Shown: positions 6,250 to 15,400 of the stretch, piece by piece
Layout: each line of letters opens with the position of its first letter
Numbering within the stretch: position 1 is the stretch's first letter
Source: a virus
Virus record (IMG/VR): IMGVR_UViG_3300044995_000427
Location: 1 to 46,785 of that record
Length of the DNA: 46,785 bases
Strand: one strand, 5' to 3'
Notes under the pieces: generated by a model
What the model saw: only the letters and a program-made list of their open reading frames with translations
Told to the model about the DNA's origin: nothing
Database searches by the model: none
Translations under genes and position numbers: made by a program

Positions 6250-9200
6250 ATGGCTACGAACGATTCGATCACGCTACCAAGCTATAACTCTATGCAGGCG
6301 CAAGCAGGGTTGCTTCCACCAAGCTTTGCGCCCCCTATTTATACAAGTCAGGTCTCTTCTGCGATTGCGCAGGGAGGCTTTTCTGCTGTTGGTTCTATTA
6401 CTACTGCTGGTAGTCCTGGTACGAGTTTTGGTGCGGGTCTATTTGGCGCGCAGCAATTACAGAGCTTTACAACTGCACCTCCTATGGTTCAAGGCCCTAC
6501 AGGGGTCATGATGCCGCTTATGCCGGGTGCGTCAAATAGCCCTTACGCGTCTATGAACCCTTACGCAGGGTTAGCGGCCATGGGACTTTACGCCGGTCCT
6601 CCAGGTTTGTATACGCCTATGGCACCTGCCCCTCCTCCTGTATATGGAGGGCAATGGGGGCGTTTGCCTTTAGGTCCAGAGTTACCGGCGCCGCATTTCA
6701 ATACGGCGTATATGATGGAGCTTGATCGTGCACATCTGACCGAGAATGTTATGGAAGCTCAAACCTGGGCTGCTATGGGAGTTGGTGCACGTATTGGTAC
6801 TAATGCGTTTGCGGGTCTAGGCGGGGCGGCTTTAGGACGAAAGATCGGAGGGCTTTTTGGACCACGTGGACGTGCCGCGGGGGCATTTATTGGTGGTATT
6901 CTTGGTTTTTTAGGGTCTGAATATATAGGTTTAGGCAATGCTGGCCAAAATGCATTTATGAATTTTGTGGCTTCGCCGCACATTCATCAGCAGGCGATGG
7001 CCGGTTCTATTATGGAGTCGTCTCGTCATTACGTAAACATTGGTAGCGCACTCCATGATAGTGGTGCTGGATTTGATCATCATAGTGCGCTTTTAGCGGC
7101 GAATCGTATTAGAGATCTCGCCAATTCTCGTTCATTTAAGCATCAAACAGGCGATAGGTTTAACCAAGCTGATTTGTATCTAATTGCAAATGAAGCCGCC
7201 CACAATGACTTGCTATTTGGCGTACAATCGCCGGATCAATTGGTGGGGCGCGTACGAGATATTGCAAAGCAATTACATGCTTTCATGTCTCTTGCGCAAG
7301 AACCGGATGTGCGACGCGCAATTCAAACCATGGGGCAGCTTCAAAGCTCTGGTCTTGATTTAGCGCAGACAATGCAAGCGGTTCAAAATGGCCGCATATT
7401 TGCGCGTTTGGCGGGGACAACGTTTGCGGAGTTTTCTAATAGCGCTGGTGCAATGGGTTCGCAGACGTTTCAGTCCATGGGGCTGACACAAGGCCTGGGG
7501 CTGCAAACGGGTATGATGCATACAGGGCTTGCATACGCAGCCCGCGCAGGTGGGATGGACCCGCGTTTGTTGAACCTTGTTGGAGGTGTTCAAGGCCTTG
7601 GGGCGCTGAATACAATGTTTTCGGGCAGTATGTTGCAGATGCCCATGCTTGCGCCAAGCGTAATGTCTTCAGCAGCTGGCATTGACGCGAATGCATTGGT
7701 GCGGCTTCTTTCAGGTAACACAAATGCTTTTGCACAGACAGGTCAAGCCACTGCAGCGCTTCAAGCTATTGTGGCACGTCAGGGTGTAGCTGGGCTTGGC
7801 GCGGCTATCGCGATGCAGCCTTTGATTCAAGACACAATTGGTTCAATGCTGCATGCGCAAGGACCGTTCGCAATGCGAAATTTTGAGGATCAAAACATCC
7901 TCAACACAATGCGCCAAATGGGTCAATCTGGCTCAGCTGGGTTTATGACCATGGCTCAAATTATGGGTATGCAAGGACCTCAAGCAGTTGCGAGAGCTAG
8001 GGAGCTTGCATCACCTGCTTATTTTGAGCGACAACGTGCGCAAATTGAGGTAAATCGCCGTGAAGCAAGACGAGCCGAGCTTGATGCGCGTGAAGCAATG
8101 GCGCCATCGTTTGGTGAAACGATGATGCGTGAAATGGGGGTTGATCTAGCGTATCTCGGTCGTGATGTAAGCCGTGCTGTAGCACATACGTTGGGTGATG
8201 ATCATCACGCACATTATTCGTCTACAACCGACGAGGAACTTCGACGTGATCGAGCTGTTTATAACTCTCGGGCTTATGCTCGGTTTATGGAGAGGCTTTC
8301 CAGACAGGGAGCTGCACATAAAGAACACACGTCTTTTAGTCAATCAATAGGGGACCAATTGGATCTGGCGCGTGCAGAAGGGTTTAGCGGTCTTGGTGCT
8401 TATCTTGCCGTAGGGTTGGGTGTTGGGATTAAAAATACGCAGCGGCGTCTTTCTGATTATCGCGAAGGTTCGCGGATTGCCGGACTATTGGCCAGTACAA
8501 CTCTCGGAGAGTCAAACCAGGCTACGGATGCGCTGGAGCGGTTTTTTGGCCGTGAGCAGTCAGCTGCTGTGCAGCAGCGGCTATCTGAAGCTGTAGCTCG
8601 ACGACTTGGGGACACAGGGCCTTTTGGCAGTCTTACAGCTATGTCTATTTACAATACGGTTAGTAGCGCTGTTGGTGCAGGAGATTTGTTTCAGTCACGA
8701 CAATTAAGCGGCTCTTATTTCCGCGATGCGTTTATCCGCCAAGCGATGGCGGCAGGTAAGACGCGCGAAGAAGCGTTGGAGTATTATAGACAGAATGTAG
8801 ATACAGTGGTTCAAGGCATGTCCGCCACGCTGCAAACAATGCTTACGCCTGAGCAGCGTCAAGCCTTGTTTGAAAATGCGCGGAGAACGGCTGCGTCGGG
8901 GACTGGACGTGGAGGGTTTAGTGAGGCACTTGAGGAAGCAGAAAAAGACTTACGTGAGCGCTTGTTTGGTCGAGATAGCGCAGAAATTCAGGATGCGTTT
9001 TCTCATCATGCCGCAAATATTGAAGGTTTAGGGCGTGAAGGCACTGAAGAAAATCGTAAATCACGAAGTTATATCATCGCCGCGAGTATGCTTAGTGCGC
9101 GACTGCGCGCTGTGGGTATGAACACTCCGGAAGGAGAACGATTGTTGCGTCAGTTGCGCGAATTGCGTCAAGCTGCCGAACGGAGTGGCGTTAATACTTC

Positions 9201-9921
9201 GCGAGCACAAACGCAAATTACTGGAGCTGCCGATCGTCTTGCAGAAGGTGTTGGTGCGGATATGGCGAGGATGTTTGCGCAAACACATATGGCTGACAGT
9301 GGTAGAGCGTTGTTAGAAGCAGTAGAGCAAGGAGAAGAAAAAAGCAGAATGCTTCGAGGCGCTCGCCGGGAAGCCGCGGGATTTGCAGCTCTTGCTGCGG
9401 GTAGCGGAGAACTAGCTACAGCTCTTCGTGCAGCAGGTGCTGGGGATGTATCTACGTATAATCGCGAGCGCGTAATTGCGGCTATTGAAGGATTGTCGTT
9501 GGAGGCTGTAAACGCACTACCAGAACCCCAGCGTGCGTTAGTTCGTGCCATCCGCCGTGGGGGTGATGAAGGCGAGCGTGCATTAGCTCGTCTTGGCCAA
9601 GCTTATGGTCTTCGTGCAGAAGCATTGAGGCGTGAATACCACAAGCGCGGACAAATAAGTCGGTGGTGGAGTTCATTGTGGGGAGATACTGAAGACAAAT
9701 ACGTTAATGAAGGGTTGCAACGGCTTACGCTTGCGGATCTTCAAGCGGATAACCAATTGACTTCTACAAATGCTACAGAAAATGCAGCTCAGCAGGCAGG
9801 AATTGGAAGTAGCAATGACCCCATGCTTGATGCAGCACGAGAGCTTCGTCAGGCGGCACAAGCGCTTCAATCTATTGCCCAAGGGGCTCAGCTTGAATAT
9901 ATGATTAATGGAACACGCTAA
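6250..9921 (+). CDS. Probable tail tape measure protein
   Basis: A 1223-residue protein, the largest of its segment, directly after the chaperone pair. The N-terminal 150 residues are Gly/Pro/Met/Ala-rich. About residues 177-225 form a glycine-zipper hydrophobic region (GLGGAALGRKIGGLFGP, AAGAFIGGILGFLG), which resembles membrane-inserting segments of tape measures. The rest is mostly Ala/Arg/Glu-rich amphipathic helix with long charged stretches (RREARRAELDAREAM, RELRQAAERSG). In the family this protein sets tail length, fills the tail tube and is ejected with DNA. At roughly 0.15 nm per residue it predicts a tail near 180 nm. The ATG at 6250 is preceded by a run of G with poor spacing, so the exact start is less certain. 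No lytic domain is visible. Confidence 0.75.
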   Translation: MATNDSITLPSYNSMQAQAGLLPPSFAPPIYTSQVSSAIAQGGFSAVGSITTAGSPGTSFGAGLFGAQQLQSFTTAPPMVQGPTGVMMPLMPGASNSPYASMNPYAGLAAMGLYAGPPGLYTPMAPAPPPVYGGQWGRLPLGPELPAPHFNTAYMMELDRAHLTENVMEAQTWAAMGVGARIGTNAFAGLGGAALGRKIGGLFGPRGRAAGAFIGGILGFLGSEYIGLGNAGQNAFMNFVASPHIHQQAMAGSIMESSRHYVNIGSALHDSGAGFDHHSALLAANRIRDLANSRSFKHQTGDRFNQADLYLIANEAAHNDLLFGVQSPDQLVGRVRDIAKQLHAFMSLAQEPDVRRAIQTMGQLQSSGLDLAQTMQAVQNGRIFARLAGTTFAEFSNSAGAMGSQTFQSMGLTQGLGLQTGMMHTGLAYAARAGGMDPRLLNLVGGVQGLGALNTMFSGSMLQMPMLAPSVMSSAAGIDANALVRLLSGNTNAFAQTGQATAALQAIVARQGVAGLGAAIAMQPLIQDTIGSMLHAQGPFAMRNFEDQNILNTMRQMGQSGSAGFMTMAQIMGMQGPQAVARARELASPAYFERQRAQIEVNRREARRAELDAREAMAPSFGETMMREMGVDLAYLGRDVSRAVAHTLGDDHHAHYSSTTDEELRRDRAVYNSRAYARFMERLSRQGAAHKEHTSFSQSIGDQLDLARAEGFSGLGAYLAVGLGVGIKNTQRRLSDYREGSRIAGLLASTTLGESNQATDALERFFGREQSAAVQQRLSEAVARRLGDTGPFGSLTAMSIYNTVSSAVGAGDLFQSRQLSGSYFRDAFIRQAMAAGKTREEALEYYRQNVDTVVQGMSATLQTMLTPEQRQALFENARRTAASGTGRGGFSEALEEAEKDLRERLFGRDSAEIQDAFSHHAANIEGLGREGTEENRKSRSYIIAASMLSARLRAVGMNTPEGERLLRQLRELRQAAERSGVNTSRAQTQITGAADRLAEGVGADMARMFAQTHMADSGRALLEAVEQGEEKSRMLRGARREAAGFAALAAGSGELATALRAAGAGDVSTYNRERVIAAIEGLSLEAVNALPEPQRALVRAIRRGGDEGERALARLGQAYGLRAEALRREYHKRGQISRWWSSLWGDTEDKYVNEGLQRLTLADLQADNQLTSTNATENAAQQAGIGSSNDPMLDAARELRQAAQALQSIAQGAQLEYMINGTR

Positions 9922-9935
9922 ACTAATTTAGCGGA

Positions 9936-10133
9936 ATGCGAACGTACGTAAGAGAGACTATCCCAGCAAGCGCTCTGCATATCATGGATGTCCAGATTAG
10001 GGCGCTTATTACTTGTTTTCGTAATGATTTTACGCCCGATTTAGAGGATTGGCCTTCTCGTGTACGGTTAGCTAAGTATGTTGTTCATAAGGGTGGTCCG
10101 CTGCTGATTTTTCGTTATAAGGAGATGTCATGA
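9936..10133 (+). CDS. Hypothetical small protein, 65 aa
   Basis: A short frame starting MRTYVRETIPASALHIMD and ending LLIFRYKEMS, between the tape measure and the next virion gene. Its TGA overlaps the next start (ATGTCATGACG), which implies coupled translation and supports it as a real gene. There is no strong ribosome site. It is compact, with a mixed basic composition and no membrane segment or cysteine pattern. Genes of this size after the tape measure can encode small baseplate-hub or tail adaptor proteins, for example LysM-type, but no such motif is visible here. Confidence 0.55.
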   Translation: MRTYVRETIPASALHIMDVQIRALITCFRNDFTPDLEDWPSRVRLAKYVVHKGGPLLIFRYKEMS

Positions 10134-11383
10134 CGCGAGCTGTATTTGCACCAGGACGTGATCGCCCCGGAGAAGCAGCAAGACCAAATGTTGCATTTCG
10201 TCCAGGAAATGGGGCAGGTGGTTTTTATGCCCGTTTTTTTCCTGGGCAAACTCCTAAATATGCGATTAATCGAAATCCGCGCGGGGATCAGTGGCGTGAT
10301 ACACAAGCTCGTATTTTTTTGCGTGTGGATCTTGATGAGATGAATCTATTCCGCGCTTCTGTCGCGGATGTACATACTCGCAATTATTTGTTACCGCGTA
10401 TTGCGGGAGATCCTGCCCCTTCAGAAAATAGGACAACCGGGGGACCGAGTACGCATGACCCTTCAGTTAGAGCGAGGCACATTCCGAGTGGTACTGGGTA
10501 TTTGGATTTTCTGCTGCAAAGTGTGCAAATGCCACAACAAGAAATAACTCAGGTGGTACAGGGTTTATCGGACAATTATGTATTGTATACGTTTGGCGCA
10601 GCTCCGCCAATGTGGACGTTTTCCGGGGTATTGATCAATACAGTGCAGGACGATCAAGCCTCGAATATGTTTCGACTGTACACGCAGGTTCTTAGAGCGA
10701 CACAATTAGCTCGGCGTCAAAAAATTGTGAATATTTCGTTTGATTCTTATGTGGCTTCCGGGGCGATGATGAATCTCAATCTCGCCCTAACGGCGGGGCA
10801 AGAGACAGCTGTTCCATTTTCGTTCAATTTGCTCGTTAAACGCGTGGCAGTTGTCAATTACACCCAAAGTTGGGTCCCGACACGTGCGGGTACACCATTT
10901 GCGGCAGATCTTCATGCTATTGCGTATGATGGACGGCCACGTCCTGATACTACGCTTTCTCGTATTGCAGCTAGGACGCCTACAGGCACTGAACCTGTAC
11001 AAAATGAGGATCCTCGTGTACGAGAGGCGTTGTTTTCTCCATTACCTGCGGAGACACAACAGTCAGAAATATTGTTTACTCCAGCTTCCCCCTCATCTTC
11101 ATCGTTGTTTTCATCGTCGTCTACATCCTCATCCTCATCCTCATCCTCATCCTCATCCTCATCCTCATCCTCATCCTCATCCTCATCCTCATCCTCATCC
11201 TCATCCTCATCCTCATCCTCTGGGTCTCCTCAATCATCGGCACCAGCTTGGGTACCAAGATCTTTGCAAGAGGAACTTCAAGAGGCCCTTAGGCCTTCGC
11301 CGCTGCTGCCTACTCCGTTACCGGAAGAATATACTGTTGAAAATCGCGCACGTCCTGAAACGTACAGACAGACAAGGCCATGA
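10130..11383 (+). CDS. Putative baseplate/tail structural protein with 32-residue polyserine tract
   Basis: A 417-residue protein in the tail operon. Residues 1-310 look beta-rich and globular (WTFSGVLINTVQDD, MFRLYTQVLRATQLARRQK, FNLLVKRVAVVNYTQSW), in the style of baseplate proteins around the tail tube, but no named family is recognised. Residues 333-364 are 32 consecutive serines encoded by alternating TCC and TCA, followed by a Pro/Glu-rich C-terminus (SLQEELQEALRPSPLLPTP). The serine tract is probably a flexible, length-variable linker. The ATG at 10130 overlaps the preceding stop, and an ATGA overlap links it to the next gene. Confidence 0.6.
   Translation: MTRAVFAPGRDRPGEAARPNVAFRPGNGAGGFYARFFPGQTPKYAINRNPRGDQWRDTQARIFLRVDLDEMNLFRASVADVHTRNYLLPRIAGDPAPSENRTTGGPSTHDPSVRARHIPSGTGYLDFLLQSVQMPQQEITQVVQGLSDNYVLYTFGAAPPMWTFSGVLINTVQDDQASNMFRLYTQVLRATQLARRQKIVNISFDSYVASGAMMNLNLALTAGQETAVPFSFNLLVKRVAVVNYTQSWVPTRAGTPFAADLHAIAYDGRPRPDTTLSRIAARTPTGTEPVQNEDPRVREALFSPLPAETQQSEILFTPASPSSSSLFSSSSTSSSSSSSSSSSSSSSSSSSSSSSSSSSSSSSSGSPQSSAPAWVPRSLQEELQEALRPSPLLPTPLPEEYTVENRARPETYRQTRP
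11124..11220 (+). repeat. In-frame hexanucleotide microsatellite (CATCCT)n, about 16 units
   Basis: A perfect period-6 run of about 97 bases inside the gene at 10130-11383. Read in frame it gives TCC TCA codons only, so it encodes pure serine. The other two frames on this strand would give Ile-Leu and His-Pro repeats. Unit gain or loss keeps the frame, so the tract can vary in length by slipped-strand mispairing without inactivating the gene. The shorter surrounding run (TCATCTTCATCG...) is imperfect and suggests an older serine-rich linker that expanded. Confidence 0.9.
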
Positions 11384-12462
11384 GCATTTCGTTTATCAGC
11401 CCAGAACCTTACAGCGTTGTTGAGCCTAATTCTCGGACAATTGTATTTAATCCGGGAAATCTGGGTGAACATCCATCTCGAACGTTAGAAGTAAAAATTG
11501 GTAGTGTATTGCTTTTTACTGAAGTAGGCGGTGTTGTAACTTATTTGGACCCTGATTATACATATTCAGTTTCAGACGGTATTTATACTTTGACAAAAAT
11601 AAGTAATTGGTCAATTGGTGTACCTATTGTCGTAACGGTTATTGTACGACTAACAGGTGGGAATATATCAGATACTGCTGCTTTGGCTTTTTATTCAGCA
11701 TCTCCGACTTTACTTGACAGTGCTCCTAAAGACGGTGAAATTGATGTGCGAGATACTACATCTATTTCGTTTCGTCTTTCGTCTGTTATCCCAATTAGTT
11801 ATTTATCGTTAGCTATCAACGGGCAAAGTGCTCTTATTGAATCCCCGATTTTTAAGCCAGTATGGGCACGGCCGAATTTTTACGGGAAAATTTCTATACA
11901 CGGCAATGATATTCATTTGTTAGTCTTACCGCGTAGGCGTTTTTCTTATTTGAGTAAAGTCACCGTTGACGTTGGAGTGATGTATGAGGGTCAAGGCGAA
12001 ACTGAAGCATTTGTTCACTTCACAAAAATATTGCCATTTTCATTTCATATTCGTGGCCTAGCGTCGGATTCTAGTCAAGACAATGCAGATATGCCTGTAG
12101 TACAGGCTACGTCAAGTGGCGCGGCTGCTTTTGCTAGAGCCATTCTCGGTGTTATGAGTCCGTTGAATCCAGGCGTCGATACAGCAGCACTTTTTTATTC
12201 GCGGGTGCAGCGCTGTTCTCTTGCAGGTTTTTATCAAGACCGTCGATTGGAGCGTGCTGGTATTGTGCAGCCCGATTTGATGGAATTGGATGCTAAAGTG
12301 CGGGAAGCAGATATTTTTTGGGGGGTATTTCGTATGGAGGCTAGTGCGAAAGGTGTTGCCGATGACATGCTTGAACTGTTAGATAAAACATATCAAGCAC
12401 CTTTTCCTCAGGAACGGGTAGGTGCTGTAGCTGCGTTGCTTCTTCTTGGGTTTACCAAGTAA
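11380..12462 (+). CDS. Putative baseplate/tail protein with Ig-like beta domains
   Basis: A 360-residue protein, beta-rich in its first 230 residues. The segment DSAPKDGEIDVRDTTSISF, with the following strands, resembles bacterial Ig-like domains that begin with a P-x-D/N-G motif. The C-terminal 120 residues are helical (AAAFARAILGV; MELDAKVREADIFWGVFRM; QERVGAVAALLLLGF) and may be the assembly contact. No catalytic residues are visible. The start is the ATG at 11380 with AAGG upstream and an ATGA overlap with the polyserine protein. The surrounding baseplate genes argue for a virion component; the exact position in the baseplate is not known. Confidence 0.6.
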   Translation: MSISFISPEPYSVVEPNSRTIVFNPGNLGEHPSRTLEVKIGSVLLFTEVGGVVTYLDPDYTYSVSDGIYTLTKISNWSIGVPIVVTVIVRLTGGNISDTAALAFYSASPTLLDSAPKDGEIDVRDTTSISFRLSSVIPISYLSLAINGQSALIESPIFKPVWARPNFYGKISIHGNDIHLLVLPRRRFSYLSKVTVDVGVMYEGQGETEAFVHFTKILPFSFHIRGLASDSSQDNADMPVVQATSSGAAAFARAILGVMSPLNPGVDTAALFYSRVQRCSLAGFYQDRRLERAGIVQPDLMELDAKVREADIFWGVFRMEASAKGVADDMLELLDKTYQAPFPQERVGAVAALLLLGFTK

Positions 12463-12476
12463 ATGGAGTTTTCAAC

Positions 12477-15400
12477 GTGACGTACGATCCATCAGCGGCT
12501 AGAAGTTCTTCGGTTTTTTCTGATATCCCGTCTTATCAGGCTTCGTGGATTTGTTATATTAATGGAATTGAAGTGCCTATTCTTGGCTTTTCTACATCTT
12601 GTTCTGTAGGGCAAATTCCTTCTTTCACAATTAGTTTAGCGCCACATCCGTCTTTGGAGCGACTTGGTGTAGAGGACCGCGTTCCTGTAGCTATTTTTTA
12701 TTTGGATTATTGGCATACACCAGAAGCTCCAGAATTTCGTTTGTTGATTGATGGCGAGATTGTTGGGTGGAGTTATACAAATTACATGGGCCGCAGGGCC
12801 ATGACCTTTGATTGTTTGTCGCACATTCATGTGCTTCAGCAGCTGTATTTTTTCTATATGACAAATGTTGATGATGTTGTTGCTGCGCAATCCCCAACTG
12901 TTATGGCCCAAGGGTTTTCAACGCCTGGTCTCCTTTATCCTTATGCGCTTTTTCATAAGGGGCTTTTAGCGACTTCCGAACAAATTCAAGCAGCGCAGCC
13001 ACGTAGGCCTGGGGCGGTGGGACAAAGCGATCTTCCGGCACAAGACGATAATTCTGATGCGACAAAACTTATTCAAGCACCGTATGAACTACTTTACAAT
13101 GTTATTCGGGGGGTCATCGGCAAGAACGTGCCAGCAGAACGACGCTCTATTCCTATGTTGAATTTTTTTGCGCGTCATGTGCGTAAGACGCGTTTGTATA
13201 ATCGCTTTGTTCGTTTGCCGTTTTTAGAGGATCCTGCTGTAATTGGAGAACGGAAAGGCGTTTTTCCTATCTTCAATGCGGCTCGTAATGATGAAGCAAT
13301 GAATGCAATGCAGCGACAAGCTGCATCCCAAGTGGGGAATTCAGGCCCTGTTTGGAATCTTCTACAGCAATTGTTTTCTGATGTCTATATGGACATTGCG
13401 ATGATACCGAATCCTGCGGCGGTGACGGTATCACTTGGAAATGATGATGGTCAAATTGAAAGAGTGTTAGACGATAATACTCCGATTACGGCTCAGCGTC
13501 CGCCTGAAACTATTGATGATAACGCACTTCGCGAGCAAGCCGAACAGTTGGCGCGTGATTTACTTCGTGCGGTAGAGCAAAATGTTTCAGCGGATCCTGC
13601 GTTGCTTCGAGAAGCGGGGTTGTCAGAAGCGCCAACATCCGCTGAACAAATTAGTGTTAACACTATTTTTGAGAATCTACGGCAGCGTGCTGAGCTAGCA
13701 CAAGCTTCGCAAGTGCATGAGGGCGTTGATCCTATGCACCCAATTCGTTTGGCGCAGTATTTTGTGAAGCCGCCGATGTATTTCGGCATTCCACCACATT
13801 GTAATGTGGTGTTTCCGTCCCAGATTAAAGGATTTGGATTCAATGAAAATTATTTTGAGCAACCGACGCGAGTGTATGTAAATGATTCAGTACTAACTTC
13901 TCTGCTTCGTACTTCTGGACCTAATCGTCATTTTATGCTGCATGCGCTTACTGTTGCCTATCCCGACGAAGCTAATGCTTTGATGGAACATAAAGTAGGT
14001 GGTGATACAAATAGTGCCGAAACACCGGCAACACCGTCTATGTTGGAGACTGGCAAAAATTTACTTATCTGGCCTGTGGAGTTTTTTCAAGGCCCTGTGA
14101 CACATCGAGTTGCGCTGCCTACGTGGTTTCAATATCTTCGACAATTTAATAATGCGAGACCTACTAACGAAAGTACATCAGATACTCCGACAAATACAAC
14201 GACGGCAACAATACCGAATGTTCCTGGGGTTCCTGCACCCCCTCTTACAAATGTGACTATTCCTCCTACTATCACAGCAGAACGTAGAGGAATGGTATTT
14301 GAGCGTGAACGCGCTCGACCTGACTTTGCTTATCGGTGGCTTATCTCAGAAGAAGCACTTGCAGAAGGGAATCGTAAAACTGTTCGCTATTCAATGCCGA
14401 CTTATGCCCAGCTGACGCCGCATGGTCAGGTACGAAGTCGGCGCACTGGTCAGATGATACCTAATTATCAGCAGCCTATTAGTCCATCATTGCGTGTGTT
14501 TATTGAACATATACGATCACTTTTTCCGATTATTCATTCTGTAGGTCATGTAAGCGGCTACCACTCTGAGATTTTAGATCTCAGCCGTCCAGCGGATCCC
14601 CATAAAGCAGGACGTGCAGTAGATTTCATGATACGGACTGTTCGTCGTGGATCACAATACGGCTTACCTGATTTAGAACATGGAACACCGATCGCAGAGT
14701 ATTTGGTGCGTAATTGCGATGTATTTGGTGTGCAGTATTTGATTTGGGCCCGTAGTCAATGGAATAGCAGCAAACCGCCTGGTATTGGACCAGGAAAGAA
14801 GTTTTCCCATTACACGGTAAACCCGAATGACGAGCGGTTTGACCATTTTGACCATATTCACGTAGAGCTTAGTGAAGAAGCCGTTCAAGGGCTTTTGCCT
14901 TTCTATCAGAATCAGGTTTCGAGATCAGCTGCGCCAGTACCAAGGACTACGGTTCCGTTACGTCCAGGGCAAAACGCCCACACAAACACGATGACGACAG
15001 AACTTGCGCAACCTAGTACTGCTACTGCTCCACCAACGTTTCGAACAGTTACTAGACCTGTTGCGGCCGCACAGTCGTCGACTACAGAGGGTGAATCCAA
15101 TAGTGATCAAAGTTTTCGAGAACTTTATCGTTTGTACGCGCAACACAAAGCGCTACACGATAAATACATGGCCCGTCGTGCGGCGGCACAGTTGCTTTTT
15201 AATCCATATATTGTTGTAGGCTTCCCAGCAATGGTTTTTGACGCTATGTCGTCACGTTTCCATATGGTGGGTTATGTGCAGAGTGTAAGTCATTCGGGAT
15301 CGGCGGATGGAAGTTTAGAGACAGCAGTACAATACACTTGTTGTCGTACTTTTTCTGAGTTTATTGCAGATGTACGTACAGATGCTGAACGGTTTGCAGC

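Noticed and set aside
10851-11423. A 190-codon rightward frame with a long His-Pro repeat
   Set aside because: It is the +1 reading of the polyserine microsatellite inside the 10130-11383 gene; it has no ribosome site and overlaps that gene entirely.
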